A DNA stretch of 64,000 bases from Paraburkholderia kirstenboschensis (GCF_904848585.1 NZ_CAJHCR010000003.1:434001-498000); one strand, 5' to 3'; positions 1 through 9,064 are shown, counted from the first letter of the stretch. Notes: generated by a model not told the origin, from the letters alone. Made by a program: numbers and translations.

Positions 1-334
1 CATGATCGAAGTGCTGTCGGGCAACTTCATTCGCACGGCGCGCGCGAAAGGCTTGCCGGGCCGCACGATCGTGTTGCGTCACGCGCTAAAGCCGGCGCTG
101 ATGCCTGTCGTGTCGCTGCTCGGCTCGGTCTGCATTTCGTCGATCACGGCGGCTGTCGTGACCGAGTCGGTATTCGCACTGCCGGGGCTCGGTCAACTGG
201 TGGTGAACGGCGCGATCAATCGCGATTACACGCTCGTGCTCGGCCTCGTCGTGCTGACTACCGCCGTTGCGGTGCTTTTCAATCTGCTGGTCGACCTCGC
301 ATATGCGTGGCTCGATCCGCGCATCCGGTACTGA
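1..334 (+). CDS. Peptide ABC transporter permease, DppB/OppB type (3' part only)
   Basis: C-terminal ~110 residues of an inner-membrane permease of a dipeptide/oligopeptide-type ABC transporter; the 5' part lies outside the window. The cytoplasmic EAA loop that docks onto the ATPases is visible at the left edge (ARAKGL, then RHALKPALMPVV), followed by hydrophobic segments and the family-typical ending LDPRIRY. The stop lies two bases before the next permease start, so this belongs to a dpp-like operon whose substrate-binding protein is presumably upstream. Substrate cannot be told from this fragment. Confidence 0.9.
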   Translation, partial: MIEVLSGNFIRTARAKGLPGRTIVLRHALKPALMPVVSLLGSVCISSITAAVVTESVFALPGLGQLVVNGAINRDYTLVLGLVVLTTAVAVLFNLLVDLAYAWLDPRIRY

Positions 335-336
335 TC

Positions 337-1251
337 ATGGCCCGCTCCATTCAATCGACTGCCGCGGCGCTCGATCCGCTCGCGGCCATTGCCAGTGCGC
401 CGCGTTCGCGCGGCCCGCTCGCTACCGCCGCCGCGCGCTTCGTGCGCAACCGGGCGGCATTCACCGGTTTTATCGTGCTGTTGTTGATCGTGGTCGCGTG
501 CGTGGCCGGTCCGTGGCTGCTGCCCAACGGTCCTGTCGACAGCGACTGGTCCGCGATCAGCCTGCCGCCCACGTTGCAAAACATGCACTGGTTCGGCACC
601 GACGAACTCGGCCGCGACCTGCTCGCGCGCACGCTGCAAGGCGGACGCGTTTCGCTCGAAGTCGGCCTGCTCGGCACGCTCGTGTCGGGACTGATCGGCG
701 TTGCATATGGCGCGACCGCGGGTTATCTCGGCGGCCGCGTGGATGCGGTGATGATGCGCATCGTCGACATGATGTACGCGATTCCCTACATGCTGATCGC
801 CATTCTGATGATGACGATGTTCGGCCGCGCGTTCTATCTCGTCGTGCTGACCATCAGCGCGTTTTCGTGGCTCGACATGGCGCGCGTGGTGCGCGGGCAG
901 ACGCTGTCGCTGCGCTCGCGCGAGTTCATCGACGCGGCCAGAGCCATCGGCGTGAGTTCGAGATCGATCATCGCGCGTCATATCGTGCCGAATCTGTTCG
1001 GCGTCGTGGTGGTGTACGCGAGCGTGACCGTGCCCAACATCGTGCTGACGGAGTCGGTTTTGTCGTTCCTCGGCCTCGGTGTGCAGGAGCCGATGACCAG
1101 CTGGGGCGTGCTGATTCAGGACGGCGCGCAGAAGCTCGAATCCATGCCCTGGCTTCTGCTATGCCCGGCCGTGATGCTATGCGTGACGCTCTACTGCGTG
1201 AATTTTGTCGGCGACGGTTTGCGCGACGCTTTCGATCCGAAGGACCGCTGA
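337..1251 (+). CDS. Peptide ABC transporter permease, DppC/OppC type
   Basis: Second membrane subunit of the same importer, 304 residues. It has an N-terminal cytoplasmic stretch, a first membrane helix around residues 38-60 (GFIVLLLIVVACVAGPWLL), a short periplasmic region, five further helices and the EAA motif (ARAIGVSSRSIIARHIVPN). The ATG at 337, two bases after the upstream stop, is preferred to the in-frame ATG at 307 because that one would overlap the upstream gene by 28 bases and add residues not expected in the family. The downstream ATPase starts two bases after this stop, indicating translational coupling. Confidence 0.93.
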   Translation: MARSIQSTAAALDPLAAIASAPRSRGPLATAAARFVRNRAAFTGFIVLLLIVVACVAGPWLLPNGPVDSDWSAISLPPTLQNMHWFGTDELGRDLLARTLQGGRVSLEVGLLGTLVSGLIGVAYGATAGYLGGRVDAVMMRIVDMMYAIPYMLIAILMMTMFGRAFYLVVLTISAFSWLDMARVVRGQTLSLRSREFIDAARAIGVSSRSIIARHIVPNLFGVVVVYASVTVPNIVLTESVLSFLGLGVQEPMTSWGVLIQDGAQKLESMPWLLLCPAVMLCVTLYCVNFVGDGLRDAFDPKDR

Positions 1252-1252
1252 C

Positions 1253-2254
1253 ATGCCGCTACTCGAAGTCAAAGACCTGAGCGTGCGCTTCACGCGCCGC
1301 GAAGGCGCACCGGTCGACGCGGTGCAACGTGTGTCGTTTTCGCTCGAAGCGGGCCGCACCCTCGGCATTGTCGGCGAGTCCGGATCAGGCAAGAGCCAGA
1401 CGGTAATGGCATTGCTCGGCCTCCTCGCTGGCAACGGCAAGGTGTCCGGCGAAGCGCTCTATCGCGGCGAAAACCTGCTTGCGATGAACGAAGCGGCGCT
1501 CAACAGAATCCGCGGCGACCGCATCGGCATGATCTTTCAGGACCCGATGACCTCGCTCAATCCGTTCCTGACCATCGAGCGGCAAATGACCGAGACGCTG
1601 CAACTGCATCGAAAGATGTCGCGCCGCGACGCGCGCCGCCGTGCAATCGAAGCGCTAGAAGCGGTGCGCATTCCCGATGCCGCGCGCCGCATCGGCATGT
1701 ATCCGCACGAGTTTTCCGGCGGCATGCGGCAACGCGTGATGATCGCAATGGCGCTGCTCTCCGAGCCCGAAATCCTGATCGCCGACGAACCCACCACCGC
1801 GCTCGACGTGACCGTGCAGGCGCAGATCATCGAGTTGCTGCGCGAACTGAACCGGGAGCGCGGCACGGCGATCATCCTGATCACGCACGACATGGGCGTC
1901 GTCGCGGGCCTCTGCGACAACGTGATGGTGATGTACGCCGGCCAGACCGTCGAACAGGCGAGTGCCGCAGCGCTCTTCGCCGCGCCCACGCATCCGTACA
2001 CGCGCGGGCTGCTCAACGCATTGCCGCGCCTCACCGACAGCCCGGACGACGACCGTCCGTTGCAAACCATTCCAGGCAATCCGCCGCTGCCAGGCGAAGT
2101 CGGCGCGGGTTGCGCGTTCGCGCCGCGCTGTGCGTATTGCAGCGATCAGTGCCGCGAGTCGCGTCCTGCGCTCATCGCGGCGGATGGCTATCCGGAAGCA
2201 CTGCGCGCCTGCCATCGTCCGGTGGGAGAAATACTCGAGGCACAACACGTATGA
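1253..2254 (+). CDS. Peptide ABC transporter ATPase, DppD/OppD type
   Basis: First of two nucleotide-binding subunits, 333 residues. Walker A is GESGSGKS, the ABC signature SGGMRQRV and Walker B LIADEPTTALD. The C-terminal extension carries the oligopeptide-transporter domain with the cysteine-containing signature GCAFAPRCAYCSDQC. The ATG at 1253 follows the permease stop by one base; the earlier in-frame ATG at 1205 lies inside the permease gene and is unlikely. Its last bases overlap the next start (ATGA). It energises uptake of a peptide-like or small cationic solute together with the DppF-like partner. Confidence 0.94.
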   Translation: MPLLEVKDLSVRFTRREGAPVDAVQRVSFSLEAGRTLGIVGESGSGKSQTVMALLGLLAGNGKVSGEALYRGENLLAMNEAALNRIRGDRIGMIFQDPMTSLNPFLTIERQMTETLQLHRKMSRRDARRRAIEALEAVRIPDAARRIGMYPHEFSGGMRQRVMIAMALLSEPEILIADEPTTALDVTVQAQIIELLRELNRERGTAIILITHDMGVVAGLCDNVMVMYAGQTVEQASAAALFAAPTHPYTRGLLNALPRLTDSPDDDRPLQTIPGNPPLPGEVGAGCAFAPRCAYCSDQCRESRPALIAADGYPEALRACHRPVGEILEAQHV

Positions 2255-3270
2255 ACGCGACTTCCATTGCAAGCGGCGAAGCAACGACCTTGCTCTCGGT
2301 CGAGCAACTCAAGGTGCAATTCGGTGTGCCACGCGGCGGCTACCCGTGGTCGGGCAAGACGACACTGCGGGCCGTGGACGGCGTGTCGTTCAGCGTGCGG
2401 CGCGGTGAGACGGTCGGCCTCGTCGGCGAATCGGGTTGCGGCAAGTCGACGCTCGCGCGCGCGATCATCGGGCTCGCGCCGATCGCAAGCGGCAGCGTGC
2501 GCTGGCTCGGTAAAGAAACCGTGTTACCCGACGCGCGCCGCGATACGACGCTGTTGCGCCGTGACGTGCAAATGATTTTCCAGGACCCGCTCGCATCGCT
2601 CGATCCGCGCATGACGATCGAACAGATCGTCGCCGAACCGTTGCTCACGCACGGCAAGGACATCGCGCGCGCCGACGTGCAGCGCCGCGTACTGACCATG
2701 CTGGAGCGCGTCGGACTGAACGCGCAGCATCTGCGCCGCTATCCGCATGAGTTTTCGGGTGGCCAGTGTCAGCGTGTGGGCATTGCGCGCGCGTTGATCG
2801 GCGAGCCGCAACTCGTGATCTGCGACGAACCGGTATCCGCACTCGACGTGTCGATCCAGGCGCAGATCGTGAACCTGTTGCGCGATCTGCAACGCGAGTT
2901 GTCGCTGTCGCTACTGTTCGTCGCGCACGATCTCGCGGTCGTCAAGGCAATCAGCCATCGCGTGCTCGTGATGTACCTGGGACGCGTGATGGAGTTCGGC
3001 GACAAGCGCGATGTCTACGGCACGCCGCGCCATCCGTACACGCGCGCTTTGCTGTCCGCTGTGCCGGTGCCCGATCCGGCGATTGAGCGCGCGCGCCGCC
3101 ATCTGCTGTTGCGCGGCGAAATCGCTTCGCCGCTGAACCCGCCGTCGGGCTGCGCGTTCCGCACACGGTGCCCGGACGCGATCGACGCTTGTGCGGCTCA
3201 GATTCCCGAACCCGTGACGCACGGCGCGAACGCGACACGTGTGGCGTGCATCCGCGTTAGCAACGACTAG
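2251..3270 (+). CDS. Peptide ABC transporter ATPase, DppF/OppF type
   Basis: Second ATPase of the importer, 339 residues, starting at the ATG that overlaps the preceding stop (ATGA at 2251-2254). Motifs: Walker A GESGCGKS, signature SGGQCQRVGIARAL (unusual Cys at the fourth signature position) and Walker B LVICDEPVSALD. The C-terminal oligopeptide domain has GCAFRTRCPDAIDAC. It ends the dpp-like operon; a hairpin follows at 3336-3366, then the OprD-type porin on the same strand, which could supply the outer-membrane route for the same substrate (inference). Confidence 0.94.
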   Translation: MNATSIASGEATTLLSVEQLKVQFGVPRGGYPWSGKTTLRAVDGVSFSVRRGETVGLVGESGCGKSTLARAIIGLAPIASGSVRWLGKETVLPDARRDTTLLRRDVQMIFQDPLASLDPRMTIEQIVAEPLLTHGKDIARADVQRRVLTMLERVGLNAQHLRRYPHEFSGGQCQRVGIARALIGEPQLVICDEPVSALDVSIQAQIVNLLRDLQRELSLSLLFVAHDLAVVKAISHRVLVMYLGRVMEFGDKRDVYGTPRHPYTRALLSAVPVPDPAIERARRHLLLRGEIASPLNPPSGCAFRTRCPDAIDACAAQIPEPVTHGANATRVACIRVSND

Positions 3271-3335
3271 ATCCCGGACGCTTTAACCAGCGGCCCCACA
3301 TTCACCGGCGCGGCGTTCACGCCACGCCGTGGGAT

Positions 3336-3366
3336 TCGCTCGTCATGTCATCAGCATGACGAGCGA
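3336..3366. terminator. Perfect 12-bp stem-loop between the ABC operon and the porin gene
   Basis: TCGCTCGTCATG (3336-3347) and CATGACGAGCGA (3355-3366) form a perfect 12-bp inverted repeat with a 7-base loop. No T-run follows, so it is not a classical intrinsic terminator. It may be a transcript-end stabiliser, an attenuator or an operator 60 bases ahead of the porin start. Confidence 0.5.
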
Positions 3367-3426
3367 TCAGCATGGACTGGCTAAGCGCCAGCCAAAGTTT
3401 CAATAACAACTGTCGAGACATTCCCA

Positions 3427-4989
3427 ATGAAACATAACCCAACAAAAAACCGGTCAAAAAAGTCCGGACTCACTGCCGCGATTTGCTGTGCAATTACCCT
3501 CCCCGCCATGGCCGTTGCCGCGAATGCGTACGCTGACGACAGCGTAGCGCAGCCCTCGACCGGCACGGCTAACTCTCCGACTGCCGCGCAAACGTTGTCG
3601 TCGCCCGCGCAAGTGTCGCAGGCTCAGCCTGCGAACAAGCGGCGCGCGGATCAGGGCGGTCAGATTCGTAACGATCAACCGGACACGACGAACGCCATCG
3701 TCAACGCCGAGGCCTCGCAAACCGTCACACCGCCCACGCCGCCATCGAGCCAGGCGGCGAGCAAAGGCTTCATCGCGGATAGCCATCTGAACCTGCAATT
3801 CCGCAATTACGCCGACTACTTCGAGGCGCCGACCACGATCTACCGCCATGCGTGGGTGCAAGGCATGCAGGCCAACTATGAATCCGGCTTCACTCAGGGC
3901 CTGATTGGCTTCGGCGTCGACGCGTCGCTGTTCGCGGCGCTGAAACTCGACGGCGGCAACGGCGCGGGCAACATGGTGCACGTTGGGAAAAGCGGCGGCG
4001 GGTCGGAGCAACTTGCGTGGGCGTACCCGGGCATGTACGACATCAAAGGACGCATTTCAGAAACCGTCGTGAAATACGGTCTGCAGGACGTGACGAATCC
4101 GTTTCTCGAACCGCACGACAACCGCGCGCTGCCGCCGACCTTCCTCGGCGTATCGCTCGTCAGCAACGATCTTGCTCACACTACCCTCGAGGCCGGCAGC
4201 TTCACCAAGGTCAATGCGCGCGGTCACACGAATCTGAGTAATCTGACCACGTCGTATGGCGGCACGCGCATCGACCGGCTGACCTATCTCGGCGGCACCT
4301 GGCACTACGCGAAGAACGGCGAGATGGCCCTCTACGTCGATCAAGCCGACGACGTCTGGCGCCAGTACTACGGCTCGGTCGCGCAGTCGTTCGGCGATCC
4401 GACCACGATCAAATGGAGCGGGCTCGCCAATATCTACTCGACGCACGACACGGGCGCATCGCGTCAGGGGCACATCAACAGCAACGCGTACAGCGTGTCC
4501 GTGTCCGCGCAACACGGCCCGCATGCGCTGCTGCTCGGTTATCAGCAAATACTAGGCGACCAGTTCTTCGACTACGTGAACGAAACCAACGGCATCTACC
4601 TGACGAACTCGATGGACGTCGACTACAACGCGCCGCATGAACAATCGCTGCAATTGCGCTATACGTTCGACGGAAAGTACGCGGGCGTGCCGGGACTGAA
4701 GGCGATGTTCTGGGGCGCGTATGGTTGGGGCGCAGATGGGTCGGCGGGTGCTGCGGAAAACGCGTCGCCGTCAGCCGCGCTGCACGATCTCTACTGGAAG
4801 AACGGAGAGCCGGTGCACGGCCATCATCACGAGTTCGGTTTCATTCCGAGCTATACGCTGCAAAGCGGCCGCTTCAAGGACACCAAGGTCACGTTCATCG
4901 CGATGTGGCACAACGCCAGCTATCACTACTCGGACGGTAACAACATGGAATACCGTCTCGTCGTCAACGTGCCCGTGAAGGTCTTTTAG
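3427..4989 (+). CDS. OprD-family outer-membrane porin
   Basis: 520 residues with a signal peptide (KKSGLTAAICCAITLPAMAVAANAYA, cleavage near residue 36) and then a long Ser/Thr/Ala/Gln-rich linker to about residue 115. The barrel begins with the OprD signature GFIADSHLNLQFRNYADYF, continues with the aromatic-rich alternating strands of substrate-specific porins and ends VKVF with a C-terminal Phe as needed for BAM insertion. OprD porins admit basic amino acids, peptides or small carboxylates. The ~80-residue linker before the barrel is longer than in the Pseudomonas prototype. Location downstream of a peptide ABC transporter suggests a common substrate, but this is inference. Confidence 0.9.
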   Translation: MKHNPTKNRSKKSGLTAAICCAITLPAMAVAANAYADDSVAQPSTGTANSPTAAQTLSSPAQVSQAQPANKRRADQGGQIRNDQPDTTNAIVNAEASQTVTPPTPPSSQAASKGFIADSHLNLQFRNYADYFEAPTTIYRHAWVQGMQANYESGFTQGLIGFGVDASLFAALKLDGGNGAGNMVHVGKSGGGSEQLAWAYPGMYDIKGRISETVVKYGLQDVTNPFLEPHDNRALPPTFLGVSLVSNDLAHTTLEAGSFTKVNARGHTNLSNLTTSYGGTRIDRLTYLGGTWHYAKNGEMALYVDQADDVWRQYYGSVAQSFGDPTTIKWSGLANIYSTHDTGASRQGHINSNAYSVSVSAQHGPHALLLGYQQILGDQFFDYVNETNGIYLTNSMDVDYNAPHEQSLQLRYTFDGKYAGVPGLKAMFWGAYGWGADGSAGAAENASPSAALHDLYWKNGEPVHGHHHEFGFIPSYTLQSGRFKDTKVTFIAMWHNASYHYSDGNNMEYRLVVNVPVKVF

Positions 4990-5011
4990 GCGCTGCGTTC
5001 GTGGCCAATGC

Positions 5012-5049
5012 AAAGGCGTCGCGTTGCGCGGTTCGCGAGCGACGCCTTT
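5012..5049. terminator. Bidirectional hairpin between porin and IclR genes
   Basis: AAAGGCGTCGC (5012-5022) and GCGACGCCTTT (5039-5049) form a perfect 11-bp stem between two convergent genes. The A and T ends of the arms give short U-runs in both directions, which fits a shared terminator. Confidence 0.7.
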
Positions 5050-5068
5050 CATAGCGCGCCTGGGCCGC

Positions 5069-5968
5069 TTATTCCTGGTCCGAGCCCGCAATGCGCGCAC
5101 TGGTCATGGCGCGCGAGAGGCCATGCATGGGCCGTCGCAGCGCGACATCGAACGGATTGGTTTGCGGGCCGATCGCTTCCGCCTGACGGCGCAGCAGTTC
5201 GACGACCATGGGTAAGCGGTCGTCGCTCAAACGCGCCGCCAGCGTGCCCACGCTCAATGCCGCGACCGCCACGCCGGCGCGGTCGAGAATCGGCACAGCC
5301 ACGCCTGCCATGCCGTCGAGTACGCCGCTATTGCGGCCCGCGTATCCCAACTGCCGCACGCGTTCAATTTCGGTGCGCAAGTACACTTCGTCCAGCACGC
5401 CATAGCCGCGAATCCGCGGCACATTGAAGCGAATGATTTCCTCGCGCTCCGCCTCGGGCAGGAACGCGAGAATCGCGAGACTTCCCTGCCCCACGCCCAA
5501 CGCCACGCGTCCGCCAATATCGCCAGTGAACGAGCGAATTGGAAACGGCCCCTCGCAGATGTCGAGACACACCGCGTCGAAACTGCTTTTGACGAGCAGG
5601 AAGATCGTGTCGCCAAGACTCGCGCAAAGCCTCAACAACGCGGGGCGGCATAACGTGCGCATGCCGCTCGGGTTTCCTGCTTGTGCCGCGAGCGCGAAAA
5701 AATTCACGCTAAGGCGGTAAAGCTTCGAATTTTCATCCTGTTCGACGATGCCTTCCGCGATCAGCGCATGCAGGATGCGATGCACCGTGCCCTGCGTCAG
5801 GCCTACCGCTTTCGCGAGACGCGTGACGCGACCGCCATCGGGCTGCGCTTCCGACAGCGCGCGAATCACGGCGAAAGCGCGTTCCAGCATGCCCGTGCCT
5901 GGCGCCGCGCCGGTTTCGGCGGTTTCCGGGGCCTTGCTCCTGGTATCTCGCCTGGCGGCAGCATTCAT
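5069..5968 (-). CDS. IclR-family transcriptional regulator
   Basis: 299 residues. The N-terminal winged helix-turn-helix is seen at about residues 27-85 (RLAKAVGLTQGTVHRILHAL) and the IclR effector-binding domain fills residues ~100-280 (DTIFLLVKSSFDAVCLD, FNVPRIRGYG, GMAGVAVPILD). The ATG at 5968 is used; an in-frame TTG at 5992 would add eight residues. The gene is divergent from the Pot-type transporter/dehydrogenase operon, and the 275-base gap between them holds repeated GGAAT elements and a sigma-70-like promoter. IclR proteins usually control a neighbouring catabolic operon, so it is the likely regulator of 6244-13083. Confidence 0.92.
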   Translation of the reverse strand: MNAAARRDTRSKAPETAETGAAPGTGMLERAFAVIRALSEAQPDGGRVTRLAKAVGLTQGTVHRILHALIAEGIVEQDENSKLYRLSVNFFALAAQAGNPSGMRTLCRPALLRLCASLGDTIFLLVKSSFDAVCLDICEGPFPIRSFTGDIGGRVALGVGQGSLAILAFLPEAEREEIIRFNVPRIRGYGVLDEVYLRTEIERVRQLGYAGRNSGVLDGMAGVAVPILDRAGVAVAALSVGTLAARLSDDRLPMVVELLRRQAEAIGPQTNPFDVALRRPMHGLSRAMTSARIAGSDQE

Positions 5969-6127
5969 GTGTTTGGCCCGTTTGTATTTCAATGACCGGA
6001 ATACTATAAAGCGTTTGGCCGGTTAGTGGAATCGCGCCCCGGTGCCCCTCTTTGCGACGCTACAGCCGCTTCATAGGGTTTTTCCCACTGTCACGCAGTG
6101 AAACACCTGGCGTAACAAGTGGGGGCG

Positions 6128-6180
6128 ACGTTCCGTTCACCGGAATGTTTTGGAATCTTATATCGGCAAATGGAATTTCA
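6128..6180. promoter_or_regulatory. Candidate IclR operator cluster (GGAAT repeats)
   Basis: An imperfect palindrome ACGTTCCG-TTCAC-CGGAATGT (6128-6148) is followed by TGGAATCTTA (6151-6160) and TGGAATTTCA (6171-6180). The GGAAT units at 6142, 6152 and 6172 are spaced by 10 and 20 bases, i.e. on one face of the helix. Further GGAAT copies lie near the iclR start (5998 and 6028). The last element abuts the -35 box at 6183. Binding by the adjacent IclR protein is inferred. Confidence 0.45.
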
Positions 6181-6182
6181 AT

Positions 6183-6212
6183 TTGACGCCACATAATTTG
6201 GCTGGCTAGAGT
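6183..6212 (+). promoter_or_regulatory. Sigma-70-like promoter of the transporter/dehydrogenase operon
   Basis: TTGACG (6183-6188), an 18-base spacer, then TAGAGT (6207-6212), 32 bases ahead of the ATG at 6244. An AAAGG ribosome-binding site lies about 7 bases before that ATG. The -35 box touches the GGAAT operator-like repeats, so a bound regulator would block or contact RNA polymerase. Confidence 0.45.
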
Positions 6213-6243
6213 CAGCGTCATCGAGGCATCCAAAGGCCACATC

Positions 6244-7335
6244 ATGTCGTTCCTCACACTCACAGACGTCACCAAATCGTTCGGCGACCTCCAGGCGGTC
6301 GCGGATGTCAATCTGTCGGTGGAAAAAGGCGAGTTTGTTTCGCTGCTCGGGCCCTCCGGTTGCGGCAAGACGACGACGCTGCAGATGATCGCCGGCTTCC
6401 TCGAAACGACACGTGGACGCATCACGCTCGACGGTCGCGACATCACGCATATGAAGCCGAACAAACGCGGCCTGGGCGTGGTGTTCCAGAGCTACGCGCT
6501 GTTCCCGCACATGAGCGTGGCGGAGAACGTCGGCTTCGGACTCGAAATGCGCAATGTCGACAAGGCGGAGCGCAACGAACGCGTGCGTGAAGCGTTGTCG
6601 CTCGTGCGACTCGATCAGCTCGCGCACCGCTTTCCGCGCGAGCTGTCGGGCGGGCAGCGGCAGCGCGTGGCGATTGCGCGTGCAATCGTGATCGCACCGC
6701 CCGTGCTACTGCTGGATGAACCGATGTCGAATCTCGACGCCAAGCTGCGTGAAGACATGCAGTTCGAACTGCGCGGCATTCAACGCAAGATCGGCACGAC
6801 GACAATCATGGTCACACACGACCAGTCAGAGGCGCTGTCGATCAGCGACCGCGTGGTGGTGATGGAAGCCGGCCGCATTACGCAGATCGACACGCCGTAC
6901 GAGGCGTACGAGCGGCCGGAGAATCGCTTCGTCTCGCAGTTCATCGGCAAGGCCAACATGCTGCCGGGCACGGTGATCGCGCGCGACGGCGACGCGATCC
7001 GCATCGACCTCGGACACGACCTGTGCGAGACCGGCCGAACCGCGCAATTGCCGATGCGCGAGCGCGTGGTCGGCGTAGGCGACGCGGTAACGCTGTGCAT
7101 TCGCCCGGAAAAACTCCGCCTGTGTCCGCCGGACGCGGGACGTGTGCCGGCCACGGTAACCAGCCGCTTCTTTCTTGGAAGCCAGTGGCTGTATCGTCTC
7201 GACAGCCGGCTCGGCGAAGTACTGGTGTGCTGTCAGAACGAAGGCAATGAGCCGTTGCCCGAAGGCGCGGCGGTCGGCGTCGACTGGAACAGCGAAGCGA
7301 TCCGCTTTATTCAACGGGATGCGCATCATGGATAG
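6244..7335 (+). CDS. Spermidine/putrescine-type ABC transporter ATPase (PotA-like)
   Basis: 363 residues. Walker A is GPSGCGKTT (about residues 38-46), the Q-loop region VFQSYALFPHMSV, the signature LSGGQRQRVA and Walker B LLLDEPMSNLD. A C-terminal TOBE regulatory domain follows (from about 280, CIRPEKLRL). It is the motor of an importer made with the two permeases and the binding protein at 12037-13083. PotA-like ATPases serve polyamines, Fe(III), putrescine-related and amino-acid-like substrates, so the family alone does not fix the solute. The next gene starts inside its last codons. Confidence 0.93.
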   Translation: MSFLTLTDVTKSFGDLQAVADVNLSVEKGEFVSLLGPSGCGKTTTLQMIAGFLETTRGRITLDGRDITHMKPNKRGLGVVFQSYALFPHMSVAENVGFGLEMRNVDKAERNERVREALSLVRLDQLAHRFPRELSGGQRQRVAIARAIVIAPPVLLLDEPMSNLDAKLREDMQFELRGIQRKIGTTTIMVTHDQSEALSISDRVVVMEAGRITQIDTPYEAYERPENRFVSQFIGKANMLPGTVIARDGDAIRIDLGHDLCETGRTAQLPMRERVVGVGDAVTLCIRPEKLRLCPPDAGRVPATVTSRFFLGSQWLYRLDSRLGEVLVCCQNEGNEPLPEGAAVGVDWNSEAIRFIQRDAHHG

Positions 7336-8242
7336 CACGCTGCCTGCAACGGAGAACGGCAAGACCGCATCCGCAGGCGCAAGGCGTGCGCCGTGGCGCG
7401 CGTTTCTGCCGCTGTGGCTAATGTGCCTGCCCGCGTTCCTGCTGTTCGTCGCGCTCGTGCTCGTGCCGCTTCTGATGACGCTCGTGTTGAGCTTCTATCG
7501 TTTCGATCCGGCCAGCGGCCCGCTCGCCGCGTTCCAGCTCGGCAATTACGCGGAAGTGCTGGGCTCATCGTATTTCCACACGATTTTTCTGCGCACGTTC
7601 GGCATTGCGTTTCTCGTCACGCTGCTGTGCGTCGTGATCGGCACGCCCGAGGCGTATGTGCTGTCGCGCATGCGCGATCCGTATCGTTCGATGTTCCTGC
7701 TGGTGATTCTCGCGCCGCTGCTTGTCTCGGTCGTAGTGCGCACGTTCGGCTGGAGCATGCTGCTCAACAGCAACGGTCTCGTGATTCAGGCGTTCGGGCT
7801 CGTCGGCCTCGGTCCTTACAAGCTCGAGTACACGACCTTCGCGATCGTCATCGCACTGGTGCACGTCATGCTGCCCTTCATGGTGATTCCCGTGTGGACC
7901 GCGTTGCAGAAACTCGACCCGCAAACGGAGAACGCAGCGCTGTCGTTGATGGCGTCGCCCGCAACGACGCTGCGCCGCATCGTGTTGCCGCAACTCACGC
8001 CCGGCATTCTGTCGGGCAGCCTGATGGTGTTCGGTTTGTCGGCAAGCGCATTCGCGATCCCCGGACTACTCGGCGGACGCCGGCTGAAGGTCGCCGCGAC
8101 CGCCGTCTACGACGAATTCCTCGGCTCGCTGAACTGGCCGCTGGGCGCCACCATCGCGCTGCTGTTGCTGGTTGCGAATCTGATCGTGATGCTCACTTAC
8201 TACCGGGTTCTGGAACGCAGGTACACCAGAAGCCTGGGTTGA
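7328..8242 (+). CDS. ABC transporter permease, PotB type
   Basis: 304 residues, with about six membrane helices. The first is near residues 33-55 (LMCLPAFLLFVALVLVPLLM), and a binding-protein-dependent transport domain with an EAA-type loop follows (ENAALSLMASPATTLRRIVLP). The ATG at 7328 overlaps the end of the ATPase gene by 8 bases; an ATG at 7319 is three codons further upstream and equally in frame. It forms the inner-membrane channel with the PotC-like subunit. Confidence 0.9.
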   Translation: MDSTLPATENGKTASAGARRAPWRAFLPLWLMCLPAFLLFVALVLVPLLMTLVLSFYRFDPASGPLAAFQLGNYAEVLGSSYFHTIFLRTFGIAFLVTLLCVVIGTPEAYVLSRMRDPYRSMFLLVILAPLLVSVVVRTFGWSMLLNSNGLVIQAFGLVGLGPYKLEYTTFAIVIALVHVMLPFMVIPVWTALQKLDPQTENAALSLMASPATTLRRIVLPQLTPGILSGSLMVFGLSASAFAIPGLLGGRRLKVAATAVYDEFLGSLNWPLGATIALLLLVANLIVMLTYYRVLERRYTRSLG

Positions 8243-8269
8243 CACAGCGGTTCATCGCGCGAAAACATC

Positions 8270-9064
8270 ATGAGAAAGAACGGTCCCATTGCGTTGATTT
8301 TCCACACGCTCGTCATTGCGTTCGTGCTCGCGCCGCTTGTCATCGTCGTGCTGGTCGCCTTCACGCCCGACGAAACGCTCACGCTGCCCACGCACGGTGT
8401 CTCGCTGCGCTGGTTTCGCGCGATTCTTAACTACCCCGACTTCATCTCGGCGTTTTTCAACAGCCTGAAGCTTGCGTTTGCATCGGCGACGCTCTCGCTG
8501 ATCGTCGCACTGCCCGCCGCCCTCGCAATCGGCCGCGCGCGTTTTCCAGGCCGCGCTTTTCTGAACGGCTTGCTGCTCTCGCCGCTGGTCATTCCCGGTC
8601 TTGTACTCGGCATCGCACTGCTGCGGTTTTTCGCGCTGATCGGCGCGACCGGCTCGTTCGCGTGGCTGATCCTCGCGCACATGATCATCATTACGCCGTT
8701 CGTCATGCGGCTCGTGCTGGCCTCGGTAAGCGGACTCGACCGCAGCGTTGAACATGCGGCGCATTCACTCGGAGCCGATGCGTGGACCGCGTTTCGCCGC
8801 ATCACCTTGCCGATGATTTTGCCCGGCATAACCGGCGGCTGGTTGCTGGCCTTTATCAACAGCTTCGACGAACTGACGATGTCGATCTTCGTGACGTCGC
8901 CGCAAACCGTCACGCTGCCCGTTCGCATGTATATGTACGCGACGGAATCCATCGATCCAATGATGGCCTCCGTCTCCGCGCTCGTGATCTTCATTACGGC
9001 GGGCGCAATGCTGCTGCTCGATCGCGTGTATGGCCTCAACCGCATTCTGATCGGCCAGCACTGA
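8270..9064 (+). CDS. ABC transporter permease, PotC type
   Basis: 264 residues, with six predicted helices beginning at about residue 7 (IALIFHTLVIAFVLAPLVIV). The EAA loop reads EHAAHSLGADAWTAFRRITLP, typical of the PotC/spermidine permease group. A 27-base gap separates it from the PotB-like gene. Its TGA overlaps the ATG of the iron-sulfur subunit (TGATG), which couples transport and catabolic genes in one message. Confidence 0.9.
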   Translation: MRKNGPIALIFHTLVIAFVLAPLVIVVLVAFTPDETLTLPTHGVSLRWFRAILNYPDFISAFFNSLKLAFASATLSLIVALPAALAIGRARFPGRAFLNGLLLSPLVIPGLVLGIALLRFFALIGATGSFAWLILAHMIIITPFVMRLVLASVSGLDRSVEHAAHSLGADAWTAFRRITLPMILPGITGGWLLAFINSFDELTMSIFVTSPQTVTLPVRMYMYATESIDPMMASVSALVIFITAGAMLLLDRVYGLNRILIGQH

